A stretch of 64,000 nt of DNA from Pseudogracilibacillus auburnensis (GCF_003201975.1 NZ_QJJQ01000019.1:1-64000), one strand, 5' to 3'; shown: positions 35,549 to 45,397, counted from the stretch's first letter. Program-made: numbers and translations. The notes: generated by a model from the sequence alone, not told the origin.

Positions 35549-37099
35549 TTATTCATTCTCATTGTTGGATTCATTCTCATTTTCGTTTTCATTCTCCACT
35601 ACATGAAGATTGTCAGAGGGTTGATCCAATTCCTCTACAGTCGGTGTATGTATGTCATCCGTTGTTATTTCCAACTCGTCATCTATTTCTTCTAAAGGGT
35701 CATCATTTACTTCATCCGTTTTTTGGTCTACCCCTGAAACGCTATTAATAATATTCGTTAAATCAATACCAGTCATTTCTTTTAAACTTTCTTGAAGAGC
35801 AACCATATTGCTAGTAACAGACTTTGGTAAGCTATTTATTTGTTTTCCACTGCCACTATCCAAAATTCGGATCGAATCAACATTGCTCATGGAGTCTGAA
35901 ACAGCTTTTGCAAATTCAGGCATCATTTCAATAATCTTTTCTCTTAAAATAACGTCTTGGTGTTTATTTAGCGCTTCCGCACGTTTCTCAATCGCTTCAA
36001 TTTCCGCTTTACTTTTCGCTTGAATGACTTCTGCTTCCGCTTTACCATCTCTAATTCGTGCTTCCGCTGTAGCTTCTGCCTCTTTTAATTTTTCATAAAA
36101 AAGAGCGTCTGCTTTTTGTCTACGGACTTTTACTTCTTCTTCCTCTAATAGAACTTGGTTTTCTCGTTCTAATTTTTGGAGCATTAATTCACGTTCTTTA
36201 TCTTGCTGTTTAATTTCTAATCTTTTTCTTTCAATTTCTAAACGTCTTTCTTCTTGTTCAAGTTCATATGCTGCCTCAGATATAGCTTTTTCTCTTTGTG
36301 TTTCCGCTAATATCCGTTGATCTTTAATTTCTTTTTCTTTTCTTGAATCCGCAATATTCATTTTTCTTGCATATTCTTCTCTTGCGACTTCCTCATCCAT
36401 TTTCGCTACGTGGACTCTTGTTTCTCGCTCATTCGTACTTTCTGCAATTTCTGCTTGTTTTTTAACGTCCGAGATTTGCGGTCTACCTAAGTTTTCCAAA
36501 TAGCCTTCATCATCCGCAATATTTGTTAGACCTAATGAAGTGATTTTAAAGCCCATTTCATCTAATTCTTTTTGGGCAATCTTTCTAACTCTTTCATTAA
36601 ATACTTGTCGGTCACTATTAATCTCTTCAACAGACATTTCAGATAAAATAGCGCGTAAATTACTACCTAGAACTTCCGAAATTTCTCCTTCAATTTCGGA
36701 TTGTTTTTTACCTAAAAACTGCTCGGCATATTTCACGATTCCTTCCAACGTATCTGCCACTTTTACCGTCGCAACTGCTTCACCAAAAATACCTACCCCA
36801 TGCTTCGTGTAAACTTTCGGTGTTTTAATTTTTAGTTGGAAAGAACTTAATGATACCCGTGTAAATGATTGGAATAATTTTAAACGTTCCCCGCCTCCGC
36901 GAACTACTTTAATGGATCTACCTTCACTGTCATGATGAATATTACTTTCCTTTTTCGGATCTCCAAGATTAGGTCCAGTAATAATTAATGCTTCGTTTGA
37001 TGGGACGGTTTTATATCGAAACTTCATATATATATACCATATGACTCCACCTACGATTGCTAAAACAAGTATTATAATGGCAACTGCTAGTATCATCAT
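35549..37099 (-). CDS. floT: Flotillin-like protein FloT
   Basis: 516 aa. N-terminal membrane segment (about 3-25), SPFH/band-7 domain (about 28-190), then a long Glu/Ala/Lys-rich coiled coil (about 205-380) with EA repeats, and a C-terminal oligomerisation region (FAKAVSDSMSNVDSIRIL). The tail ends in an unusual Glu-Asn repeat (ENENENENE...). It scaffolds functional membrane microdomains. In B. subtilis the NfeD-type gene yuaF precedes floT; no such gene is adjacent here. Confidence 0.93.
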   Translation of the reverse strand: MMILAVAIIILVLAIVGGVIWYIYMKFRYKTVPSNEALIITGPNLGDPKKESNIHHDSEGRSIKVVRGGGERLKLFQSFTRVSLSSFQLKIKTPKVYTKHGVGIFGEAVATVKVADTLEGIVKYAEQFLGKKQSEIEGEISEVLGSNLRAILSEMSVEEINSDRQVFNERVRKIAQKELDEMGFKITSLGLTNIADDEGYLENLGRPQISDVKKQAEIAESTNERETRVHVAKMDEEVAREEYARKMNIADSRKEKEIKDQRILAETQREKAISEAAYELEQEERRLEIERKRLEIKQQDKERELMLQKLERENQVLLEEEEVKVRRQKADALFYEKLKEAEATAEARIRDGKAEAEVIQAKSKAEIEAIEKRAEALNKHQDVILREKIIEMMPEFAKAVSDSMSNVDSIRILDSGSGKQINSLPKSVTSNMVALQESLKEMTGIDLTNIINSVSGVDQKTDEVNDDPLEEIDDELEITTDDIHTPTVEELDQPSDNLHVVENENENENESNNENE

Positions 37100-37367
37100 A
37101 AATAATCACGCTTCCTTTCTTTTGTAATATATGTTTTGATCATCCTACATATTTTACTTTGGAGGAAAATATAATAGGTGATTATCCATCATCATATCAT
37201 ATACTTTCGTTTCTATCGTAAGCCTTTTGGCATGTTTTATGTAAATTTATCGTCAGTAGAAATGAACCTATCACGAAACAACAACACGTGGATATTGAAC
37301 TTTTAAAGGAAAAACGATAGTATAAAAGAAAATCAAACTATGAAATAGTGTTTAGGTGGGGTAAAAA

Positions 37368-38348
37368 ATGACAGATAAAATAAAAGTAGGAATAATCGGA
37401 TACGGAAATTTAGGACGTGGGGCAGAACGAGCAATATCCCAGCAGCCGGATATGGAACTTGTTGCTGTATTTTCCAGAAGGGGTACTGTTCAAACGTTTG
37501 ATCAACACGTAAAATCTGTACATATAGATGAAGCGAAAAATTTTCAAGATAAAATTGATGTCATGATTCTCTGTGGTGGATCTGCAACAGACTTACCAGA
37601 ACAAACACCACAATTTGCTGCAATGTTTAATACAGTCGATAGTTTTGATACACATGCGAACATCCCAGAATATTATGAGTCAGTCGATCAAGTGGCGCAA
37701 GCAAGTGGGAAGACAAGCGTTATTTCAGTAGGATGGGATCCAGGGTTATTTTCCATTAATCGTGTCATGTCGGAAGCGGTTTTAATCGACGGAAATACAT
37801 ATACATTCTGGGGGAAAGGGTTGAGCCAAGGACATTCCGATGCAGTTCGCCGAGTGGAAGGTGTTAAAGCAGGTGTTCAGTATACGATACCTTCAGAGGA
37901 GGCAATGGATCGTGTTCGTGCTGGAGAAAATCCGGAACTTTCAACAAGTGAGAAACATAAACGGGAATGCTTTATCGTTTTAGAAGAAGGGGCGAATGCC
38001 GAACAGGTTGCCGAAACGATTAAAACGATGCCAAATTACTTTGCTGATTATGATACGGCTGTCCATTTTATTACAGAAGAGGAATTAGATCGTGACCATA
38101 CAGCAATGCCTCATGGTGGATTCGTTATTCATAGTGGAAAAACGGGGGCAGGAAACGACCAAATTGTAGAGTTTAGCTTAAAGTTGGACAGTAATCCTGA
38201 GTTTACAGCTAGTGTGTTAGTTGCTTATGCTCGTGCCGCATATCGACTTCATCAAGAAGGGCAAAAAGGAGCAAAAACAGTATACGATATTGGTCCAGGT
38301 TACATTCATCCAGCATCACCAGCAGAGTTAAGAAAGAACTTTTTATAA
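37368..38348 (+). CDS. ddh: meso-Diaminopimelate D-dehydrogenase
   Basis: 326 aa, full length. NADP-binding GYGNLGRGAE (12-21), then CGGSATDLPEQTP, SFDTHANIPEY, SVGWDPGLFS, and the substrate segment GKGLSQGHSDAVRR, all characteristic of Ddh. It makes meso-DAP in one step from tetrahydrodipicolinate, ammonia and NADPH for peptidoglycan and lysine. RBS TAGGTGGGG. Monocistronic with its own terminator. Confidence 0.95.
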   Translation: MTDKIKVGIIGYGNLGRGAERAISQQPDMELVAVFSRRGTVQTFDQHVKSVHIDEAKNFQDKIDVMILCGGSATDLPEQTPQFAAMFNTVDSFDTHANIPEYYESVDQVAQASGKTSVISVGWDPGLFSINRVMSEAVLIDGNTYTFWGKGLSQGHSDAVRRVEGVKAGVQYTIPSEEAMDRVRAGENPELSTSEKHKRECFIVLEEGANAEQVAETIKTMPNYFADYDTAVHFITEEELDRDHTAMPHGGFVIHSGKTGAGNDQIVEFSLKLDSNPEFTASVLVAYARAAYRLHQEGQKGAKTVYDIGPGYIHPASPAELRKNFL

Positions 38349-38358
38349 ATAATAATAG

Positions 38359-38397
38359 AAGGAACTGCTTCGGTTGAGGAAACAGTTCCTTTTTTAG
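38359..38397 (+). terminator. Terminator of ddh
   Basis: AAGGAACTG (38359-38367) and CAGTTCCTT (38383-38391) followed by T-run. Confidence 0.88.
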
Positions 38398-38487
38398 TAG
38401 TTCGTTTAACATGGACACGTTGTGATTTATTGAATAGTTCATTGCTCATCACTAATTAGAATGAAACAGACATAATTGCTTTCTTTT

Positions 38488-38673
38488 CTATTGTTCCTTC
38501 TTATTTTTTCTCAGTTCTGATGCACCATATATACTAACAAATATAACGAAAGCAATCGGGACTATTATATTCGTAAGTAAATCACTATTTCTAGGGATTG
38601 AATCTTGAAAAACTTTGATCAGAATGAGCAATCCAATCGTAAAAGCGACCTTTAAAATGGATGTTTTCTCCAT
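38488..38673 (-). CDS. Small two-helix membrane protein
   Basis: 61 aa: hydrophobic segments at about 7-22 and 34-50, basic tail RKNKKEQ. RBS GGAGGGAAA six bases before ATG. Family not recognised. Confidence 0.65.
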   Translation of the reverse strand: MEKTSILKVAFTIGLLILIKVFQDSIPRNSDLLTNIIVPIAFVIFVSIYGASELRKNKKEQ

Positions 38674-38736
38674 AGATTTTCCCTCCTATGATTATGTATC
38701 TCATTTGCCTCAGTCTTAGAAAAGCAATTAGGGGAT

Positions 38737-38860
38737 ATTCAGCGCGTTTCGAGTATAATTCAGCGCCACCTTAAATAATTCGGCGTGGATCGGAAAAATT
38801 CAGCGCCACCTTAAATAATTCGGCGCAATTCAACATATTTCAGCGACAGCCGCAAATGGT
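38737..38860. repeat. 20-bp-period tandem array, locus 3
   Basis: Six units with ATTCRGCG-type starts at 38737, 38758, 38778, 38798, 38818 and 38838 (steps 21, 20, 20, 20, 20). Units 38758 and 38798 are identical over 20 bp, and units 38778 and 38818 share ATTCGGCG, again giving a 40-bp higher unit. Between the small membrane protein gene and the XRE gene, both on the minus strand. Confidence 0.9.
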
Positions 38861-38900
38861 AGGGGCGTAATAATCAAAACGACGTTGCCCAATCCTTGGA

Positions 38901-39692
38901 TTATAATTCATCTACCTTTTGTCGGACTTTTTTCCGTAACTTAAAACGTAATCGATTTGTGTACAATTCGTTTTTGGCAAGAAGTTTATACCCATCCAGG
39001 ATGGTAGATGTGTGCGTTAAAATGTAAATACCGACTGCCATTAACCCGATAGAAATTGGAAAATAAGGTGTTAAAAAATCGGCAGAAATAATATTTTTCT
39101 TTTCTAAACCAATCGGAAAGAAACCCATTGCAAATGAGGCGAATCCTACAATCATAAAAATCGCATACTTTTTCTTCCTATTTTCATAACGAATATTCAA
39201 CTCTTGAAGATACTTTTCATCAAATAATAAAGGTTCTTGTTTCAGTATTTTATATTGATCTTCTTCTAAAAAGGACGTTGATGCAAGGCATCCAACCCCG
39301 ATCGTTCCAAAAATAATCGTTGGGATTAAGTAGTTAGTTGGGTCTTGATTAAAAATAAAATATGGAATAAAGGCTAAAGCGATAAAGAATAAACCAAATG
39401 AGGTATATCTAGCCATTTTTTTGGATGACAATAAAAATCCTTCTGCCATTTCTTTGCTAACATAATAGCCCGCTTCTGTCTCATTGCTTTGTTCACTCGT
39501 ATCTTTTAATAAATAATCCATTGACACCCCGAAAATGTTCCCAATCATAAGAAGCTTTTCCGTCTCGGGGTATCCTTGGCCATTTTCCCATTTGCTTATT
39601 GCCTGTCTCGTCGTATTTAATTTTTCTGCTAACGCTTCTTGAGAAAATCCTTTTTCTTTTCTCAACTTAAATAGTTTTTCACCAAATGTCAT
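38901..39692 (-). CDS. Membrane-anchored XRE family regulator
   Basis: 263 aa. N-terminal HTH_3 domain (about 5-60: FSQEALAEKLNTTRQAISKWENG), then four membrane helices (about 95-112, 122-140, 175-195, 205-227) and a basic tail. Such proteins may sense envelope conditions. RBS AAGGAG. No target gene is evident nearby; the upstream region contains TTGCACTTTGTCAACT-type inverted elements that could be its own operator. Confidence 0.85.
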   Translation of the reverse strand: MTFGEKLFKLRKEKGFSQEALAEKLNTTRQAISKWENGQGYPETEKLLMIGNIFGVSMDYLLKDTSEQSNETEAGYYVSKEMAEGFLLSSKKMARYTSFGLFFIALAFIPYFIFNQDPTNYLIPTIIFGTIGVGCLASTSFLEEDQYKILKQEPLLFDEKYLQELNIRYENRKKKYAIFMIVGFASFAMGFFPIGLEKKNIISADFLTPYFPISIGLMAVGIYILTHTSTILDGYKLLAKNELYTNRLRFKLRKKVRQKVDEL

Positions 39693-39759
39693 CTAGATGA
39701 ACTCCTTTCTTTTACTATCTATATTGTAAGAAAACTTTGCTCAATGTTCTATCACAAAT

Positions 39760-40620
39760 CAGTTGCACTTTGTCAACTTACGGTTGCAATGTTGTTACAA
39801 CGGGTTTTTGGAGGCAGATAAGAAACTCAACTTTCGCACCAATAAAATAAGTTCAAACAGTTCGCTTGGTAAAGCTTGAGGTACTTCTAATGATATCCTT
39901 TACAACCTCGGTATAATAAACTGAATTTAGCTTATAGGATGTCTACTGGAAGTCCGCAGTACCAATACATCTTCGCTTGCCGTGGGCGGCTGTTGAGCTC
40001 CCTTCGTGCTGACGCACTACGTGATCTCACCTAGGCTCCTCCCACAGGCGTCTTGATGGATTTGGACTGCTCAGAGTGATAAATATGATTTGGCCCTCTA
40101 ATTATGTTTCTAGTATATATCTCCAAACTAGTCTGGGTGAGCGCAGTGTGGCGACTCCTGCGGGAAAAGCAACGGCTGAAGATCCCCGAAGAAGTGATTT
40201 TCTTCCAAGGTAGCTAAAGCGTTGTCCGCGGAAAGCATCCGCACGGAGCGAGCCCAGACGGATATCAGCTTAAACTTAAGAGCAAATGAATCATCCAAAG
40301 TCAACTTGACCACTGTATCTGCATTCTATTTAATTCTACCAAGACTTTCTTATTCATTTCACTATGCGAAAGTTGAGTAAGAAAGTATAAAACTTTTTGA
40401 TTTGCATAAGTGAAACATTACCTAGACAATCGGTTTTTCTTTCGTCATAAACTAGCTATCCGCTTTAAAAAGTCGAACGCAGGCTAAGAGCGCCACGTCG
40501 TGTGGCAACTACCTGGGACTGCGATTACTCGTCCCACCGTAAAGATTTGCACTAGCACGTCCTGTGCGTCGTAAGCGCAACATCCCCTCTGTCATCGCCT
40601 GACGGCTCGCCAGTCGGGGG
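39760..40620. repeat. Composite of Bacillaceae intergenic repeats
   Basis: Gene-free 1.1-kb gap before the purine permease. Two degenerate copies of a GC-richer element face each other (about 39935-40075 and 40125-40275; the second has CGACTCCTGCGGGAAAAGC, ACGGCTGAAG and CCGCGGAAAGC). A third element follows (40440-40620) with CACCGTAAAGATTTGC (40535-40550), shared exactly with 57832-57847, and CTAGCACGTCCTGTG (40552-40566), nearly shared with 58106-58120. It ends in a hairpin AACATCCCC...GGGGGTGTTTT. Such elements recur in Bacillaceae genomes; an ORF at 40128-40313 is inside a repeat and not credible. Confidence 0.7.
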
Positions 40621-40779
40621 TGTTTTCTTTAAAGAATGCCAAGTTTTCTAAAAGATTACCAATAGTTAGTTCGATCCAATTGTCATTTTACGTTGAAAAA
40701 ATCATAACAAATTTATCAAGCCTAGTACAGTTTTATAAATATTTGGAGTTTAAAATTTACCGTATGAAATTTGTTTATA

Positions 40780-40808
40780 TTGAATTATTTCGCATCTTCC
40801 CTTATGAT
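40780..40808 (+). promoter_or_regulatory. Sigma-A promoter of the purine permease gene
   Basis: TTGAAT (40780-40785), 17-bp spacer, TATGAT (40803-40808). The leader of about 75 nt has no purine aptamer features. Confidence 0.7.
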
Positions 40809-40889
40809 ATTTTTTGGAGTTCAAGTGAATAATACAATTATTCATCTATCTACATATTAGGAATTTAGAAATTCCAAAAGGGGAATAAT

Positions 40890-42179
40890 ATGGAAAAGTT
40901 ATTTAAACTACAAAAATTAGGCACGAATATTAGAACAGAAATACTAGCTGGATTTACAACTTTTTTAACAATGGCGTATATTGTCGTTGTTAACCCAGCG
41001 ATACTTTCGGCTGCGGGAGTTCCATTTGATCAAGTGTTTATTGCCACGGTCATTGCGGCAGTTGTCGGAACTCTAATTATGGCTTTTTGGGCGAATTATC
41101 CGATTGCTATTGCTCCGGGTATGGGAATGAATGCATACTTTGTAAGTGTTGTTGCTACACAAGGGGTGTCATATCAAGCTGTTTTTGGTGCTGTGTTATT
41201 AGCAGGGATTATATTTCTTTTACTTACTTTTACGAAATTTCGCGAGTTACTCATTGAATCCATTCCAGCATCCTTGAAATATGGTATAACTGCCGGGATA
41301 GGCTTATTCATAGCTTTTCTAGGATTGAAAATGTCCGGTCTTGTCGTAGCAAATGAAGATACATATGTTGCATTTGGCGACGTTTCTGATCCTCATACCA
41401 TGCTGGCAGTTTTCGGGTTATTTATTACATTAATGTTAGTTGCTCGTAAAGTACATGGTGCATTGTTTATAGGTATGTTTATTACTGCTATACTTGGTTA
41501 TTTCTTAAACTTGTTACAGATAGATAGCATTGCATCAGTACCTCCAGCTCCTGTTTTATTTGACTTAGACATTAACGGTGTTTTTACGCATTCATTGTAT
41601 ACAGTCGTATTTGCTTATTTGCTTGTTACCATCTTTGATACGACAGGTACGATGATTGGGGTGGCGGAGCAAGCAGGTTTAATGAAAAATGGTAAATTAC
41701 CAAAGGCAAAAGCAGCACTTACTGCCGATGCAGTAGCAACAACTGTTGGAGCAACGTTAGGTACAACACCGTCAAGTGCATATATCGAGTCTTCTTCAGG
41801 AGTAGCGATTGGAGGAAGGACAGGGCTCACATCGCTCATTGTAGCAAGCCTTTTTTTAATTACGTTATTTTTTTCACCGTTAGTTTCTGCCATTTCATCT
41901 CTTTCGGCTATAACAGCGCCAGCTTTAATCATTGTAGGTAGTTTTATGATGGCTGGACTTGCGAATATTAATTGGAAAAATTTCGATGATGCTTTCCCAA
42001 CCTTTGCAGTTGTTTTGATGATGCCACTTACGTCTAGTATTGCAACGGGGATAGCTGTTGGATTCATTACCTATCCACTTGTTAAACTTGTTAGTGGAAA
42101 GAGGAAAGAGGTTCATCCGATCCTGTATCTCTTTGGAGTCATTTTTGTACTGCAAATGATCTTCTTTCCTGGTCATTAA
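40890..42179 (+). CDS. Guanine/hypoxanthine permease, NCS2 AzgA-like (PbuG/PbuO type)
   Basis: 429 aa with 12-14 membrane segments. AzgA-type motifs: GFTTFLTMAYIVVVNPAILS at the N-terminus, APGMGMNAYF, and FDTTGTMIGVAEQAG with TTPSSAYIESSSG. Proton-coupled import of guanine, hypoxanthine or adenine. In B. subtilis pbuG has a purine riboswitch; none is seen here, so control differs or the gene is a PbuO-like paralogue. Confidence 0.9.
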   Translation: MEKLFKLQKLGTNIRTEILAGFTTFLTMAYIVVVNPAILSAAGVPFDQVFIATVIAAVVGTLIMAFWANYPIAIAPGMGMNAYFVSVVATQGVSYQAVFGAVLLAGIIFLLLTFTKFRELLIESIPASLKYGITAGIGLFIAFLGLKMSGLVVANEDTYVAFGDVSDPHTMLAVFGLFITLMLVARKVHGALFIGMFITAILGYFLNLLQIDSIASVPPAPVLFDLDINGVFTHSLYTVVFAYLLVTIFDTTGTMIGVAEQAGLMKNGKLPKAKAALTADAVATTVGATLGTTPSSAYIESSSGVAIGGRTGLTSLIVASLFLITLFFSPLVSAISSLSAITAPALIIVGSFMMAGLANINWKNFDDAFPTFAVVLMMPLTSSIATGIAVGFITYPLVKLVSGKRKEVHPILYLFGVIFVLQMIFFPGH

Positions 42180-42272
42180 CTGAGATCAGAAAAGGGTATA
42201 AGATATGTCTTTGAAATATTAATAAATCCCTATGGAATGTGTTTGCGAAATAACTTGTCCTGTATGATCAAA

Positions 42273-42317
42273 AAAGGAACTGCTTCCATAAGCGAAGCAA
42301 TTCCTTTTGTTTTTTTC
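42273..42317. terminator. Bidirectional terminator between purine permease and amidase genes
   Basis: Arms 42273-42286 and 42294-42307 (one mismatch) flanked by A-run and T-run, between convergent genes. Confidence 0.88.
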
Positions 42318-43738
42318 TATGCATTTAATAATAAGTCTGGTTTTTTATTTTTCATTGGGTTTGTTTGTTCTAACGCATATCCAGTATTTAAAATGGTAGC
42401 CTCATCAAAGGCTCTTCCCATTATTTGTAATCCGACTGGTAGTCCTTCGCTAAACCCACATGGAACAGAAAGAGCAGGTAGGCCAGTTAAGTTTCCAGGT
42501 CCAGTAAAACGAATAATATTATCGATTAAATCGACTTTTTTGCCATTTAGATTTGCCCAATCATCACCAATATCGTTTGGAAGGATCGGTAATGTCGGCA
42601 TCATCAGCACGTCCACTTCTTCAAAGGCTTTTTGGAAGTCTTGTTTTAACTGTCTTCTAATTTGTTGTGCTTGTAAATAATCAACAGCTGATGGAAGCTC
42701 TCCCAGTTCAAAGAGCATCCGAATATCATGTCCGAAATCATCCGGTCTAGTTAGCATATCGCTATGGTGAATAGCAGATGCTTCTGATAAAGATGTTACT
42801 AGCTCAGCCCATTCTGCATATTGGAGCATTGGGATTTTGACTTCTTTCACTTTAGCTCCTTGATTAACAAGAGTTTGAATGCCTGCGCGGACAAGTTTTT
42901 CAATTCCATCATCTACTTCATTAAAGAAATACTCTTCATTCACTCCTATGACGAGATCTTTTACATCACCAGTTATTTTTTCCAAATAATTATCGACAGG
43001 AACATCAACTGTCGTTGGATCATTTTTATCGAATCCAGCAATTATTTGTAATAATCCAGCAGCATCTTTTACCGTTTTGGTCATTGGGCCAACGTGATCA
43101 AGCGACCAAGCAAGTGGATATACACCATATTTACTTACACGTCCATGTGTCTGTTTTAGTCCGACGATTCCGCAAGCGGAGGAAGGAATACGAATCGACC
43201 CTGCTGTATCTGTACCTAATGATGCGACAGTTGATCCAACTGCAACAGCTGCACCGGAACCACCACTTGATCCTCCAGGGATTTTTTCTAAGTTCCATGG
43301 GTTTTTCACTGCGCCGTAATGTGGGTTATTGTTGGTAATTCCCCAAGCGTATTCATGCATGCTTAACTTACCAGTAAATACAACTCCAGCATTTCTTAGC
43401 TTAGCAATTACTGTTGCATCATGGGCGGAAACAAAGTCTTTATGAATTTTTGAAGACATCGTGGACACTTTATCTTTGAAATAGACATTATCTTTAATGG
43501 CCATTGGAATACCATGGTACATGCCTCGGTAATTACCATTGACAATTTCTTCTTCTGCCTTTTTTGCACCTTCTATGGCCTCTTTACGATACATTTCCAT
43601 ATACGCATTAATTTTCTCCTCTGTTGCATCTGCATGATCCAAAATTGCTTCCGTTAATTCAACAGGGGAGATCGATTTATTTTCAATGAGTGGAGCTAAT
43701 TCTTCGACTGATTTTGCCACTAATTCTTTACTCAACAT
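42317..43738 (-). CDS. Amidase signature family hydrolase, amide/urea cluster
   Basis: 473 aa from the ATG at 43738, five bases after GGAGG (a GTG at 43744 overlaps that site). Triad by spacing: Lys82 (MAIKDN), cis-Ser157 (PGGSSGGS), nucleophile Ser181 (GTDTAGSIR). Its start overlaps the preceding 63-aa gene by 11 bases. The urea transporter and an activator with an amide/urea-type sensor domain are upstream, so short amides, urea derivatives or carboxybiuret/allophanate-like compounds are candidate substrates. Substrate not determinable by sight. Confidence 0.9.
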   Translation of the reverse strand: MLSKELVAKSVEELAPLIENKSISPVELTEAILDHADATEEKINAYMEMYRKEAIEGAKKAEEEIVNGNYRGMYHGIPMAIKDNVYFKDKVSTMSSKIHKDFVSAHDATVIAKLRNAGVVFTGKLSMHEYAWGITNNNPHYGAVKNPWNLEKIPGGSSGGSGAAVAVGSTVASLGTDTAGSIRIPSSACGIVGLKQTHGRVSKYGVYPLAWSLDHVGPMTKTVKDAAGLLQIIAGFDKNDPTTVDVPVDNYLEKITGDVKDLVIGVNEEYFFNEVDDGIEKLVRAGIQTLVNQGAKVKEVKIPMLQYAEWAELVTSLSEASAIHHSDMLTRPDDFGHDIRMLFELGELPSAVDYLQAQQIRRQLKQDFQKAFEEVDVLMMPTLPILPNDIGDDWANLNGKKVDLIDNIIRFTGPGNLTGLPALSVPCGFSEGLPVGLQIMGRAFDEATILNTGYALEQTNPMKNKKPDLLLNA

Positions 43739-43919
43739 GGTCACCTCCAGGTATATTTCTTAAGGCTATATCTGCATCATCAATATTTGCACCCTTTAGA
43801 TCGCCTCTTAATGCTTGCATTCCTTTCCAACGAGTTTCTAAGATTTCCAGATGCTCTTCTCGTGGTGTTATTCCTTTGTTCTCAAGTATTTCTTTAATGG
43901 TTAAAGACAAACCAACCAC
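43728..43919 (-). CDS. Small amidase-associated protein
   Basis: 63 aa, mostly helical and charged (ITPREEHLEILETRWKGMQALRG), ending NIPGGDHVE, where the last codons form the RBS of the amidase. The stop overlaps the amidase start, so expression is coupled. Position and size recall the small GatC/AtzG-like subunits that accompany some amidase-signature enzymes, but I cannot show homology. A separate regulatory role is possible. Confidence 0.65.
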   Translation of the reverse strand: MVGLSLTIKEILENKGITPREEHLEILETRWKGMQALRGDLKGANIDDADIALRNIPGGDHVE

Positions 43920-44094
43920 TCCTTTATTATATTTTATTTATCTTAAGTAGCAACTGCCTTTAGACAACAGTGGAGAACGCTTTCAACTTTTTTCTTTATC
44001 TGTCATGTGTTCATTTTAAAGCCGAACGAATGTTGAAAATAGTAAATAAAATTTTACATAAAAAGTCAGTGTGAATGTATCGATGGTTCAATAT

Positions 44095-45039
44095 TTAAAA
44101 CATCGGCATTACTTTTCTTGCACCTAGGAAAATCCATGTTCCTAGAACGAAGGCCATCGTTAAGGCGGGAAGGCCGAATGGGAGAAGCCAGACACTTAAA
44201 CTTGCGGTAATTAAAATAGTCAAACTAGCGCCGATCATCCCTGAATACAAAGCAAAACGATTATCGCTTTCTTTAAATACGATGGAAACAGCAATGATTG
44301 TTAAAATTGCATTATATCCATATAGACCTAAAGAGATGAGTGATTGTTCACCACCAAAAAGGAAGGCGGTAAGAAGCGCAATCGCACTAGCAATTATCGC
44401 ATACACCCCAAATCTCCACCCAGCCCAAAATAGTGCAATAAAGAGCAATATCCCTGAATAAATATTGTCTAGAAAAAATATTTGTGCAATCCCTAATACG
44501 AAACCACCGAGCCAATTTATTTCCCCTGAAAAATCTACTGTAACATTAGATAATATTTCAGGTGCCAAAATGGGATTTAACTGAAAAGTTTCTAATTTAT
44601 AAGAGATTAGTAACATAAACCAAGTAATAATCACAAAAGGAAAGGTGAGTATTGGGATGTCTATTCCTTTTATAAAATGCATCAACGCTGCAGTTAGGAT
44701 TGAGACAATAGCAGCCCCAATTAAAGCAATAATCCAATTGTAAGGGCCGTCTAAAAATAGGGATAATGCAAGCCCAGTTAGTGCTGAATTATAGCCGAAC
44801 AATCCCGCATTTACTGCCTGCTTATCAGCTCCACCTATTTTTGCAATTAACGTACCGATCATTACTGAAATGAAAGTAATGCTACCCAAAAAAGGCGAGG
44901 CAAGTGTAATTGCAAGTAGAATAATGATTCCTGTTATGGCGTTTTCAATTAACAAAATTTGTGATATGCCTTTTATAGATGCTAATAGAAATGGAAATAA
45001 TTCACCTTCCTTCAAAAATTTCTTGTTCCTTTTTTGCAT
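44095..45039 (-). CDS. Urea transporter (UT family)
   Basis: 314 aa with about ten membrane helices in two related halves: each has a GLFGYNSALTGLALSLF / GLYGYNAILTIIAVSIVF element, the UT selectivity-filter signature. UT proteins are passive channels for urea and sometimes small amides. It is preceded by a sigma-54 promoter at 45099-45114 and is divergent from the sigma-54 activator gene; 175 bp later comes the small gene and amidase, on the same strand. Confidence 0.9.
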   Translation of the reverse strand: MQKRNKKFLKEGELFPFLLASIKGISQILLIENAITGIIILLAITLASPFLGSITFISVMIGTLIAKIGGADKQAVNAGLFGYNSALTGLALSLFLDGPYNWIIALIGAAIVSILTAALMHFIKGIDIPILTFPFVIITWFMLLISYKLETFQLNPILAPEILSNVTVDFSGEINWLGGFVLGIAQIFFLDNIYSGILLFIALFWAGWRFGVYAIIASAIALLTAFLFGGEQSLISLGLYGYNAILTIIAVSIVFKESDNRFALYSGMIGASLTILITASLSVWLLPFGLPALTMAFVLGTWIFLGARKVMPMF

Positions 45040-45098
45040 ATACTATCTCCCCATACAAACGATTTAATTGTTTTTCCTCCTTTCGTTCTTAAATAAAA

Positions 45099-45114
45099 TG
45101 CAACATCCGTGCCA
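45099..45114 (-). promoter_or_regulatory. Sigma-54 (-24/-12) promoter of the urea transporter gene
   Basis: Minus strand TGGCAC (45114-45109), five bases GGATG, TTGCA (45103-45099): exact match to the sigma-54 consensus TGGCAC-N5-TTGCW. A perfect 10-bp palindrome TGATGCATCA (45168-45177) lies some 55-65 bp upstream and could be the activator site. Confidence 0.9.
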
Positions 45115-45397
45115 ATTTTTAAAAATCTAGCCTAAAAAAAGGTTTTAACGTAATGAAAGCTGTATCATGATGCATCAGTGTTGCTATTTGAACCGTCAAA
45201 ATATTTAATTAAAAAAAGTTTTCTTAGTTGATATAGGACGGTGCAAGCGATAAGATTAAGGATAAGGAATAAATAATCATGTCTCATTCTGAAACCGCTT
45301 TCTCATTTTGGGAATTAGTTAGTGTTTTTTGCTTCTAGCCCGTTTTAAAAAATGAAAAGATACGGTTTTTTAAGGGCATGCAAAGGAGGAATAAAAT

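Noticed and set aside
40128-40313. 61-aa minus-strand ORF
   Set aside because: Lies within a Bacillaceae intergenic repeat; such readings are side effects of the GC-richer repeat.
40809-40889. Purine riboswitch before the purine permease
   Set aside because: The conserved loop sequences and three-way junction of purine aptamers are not present.
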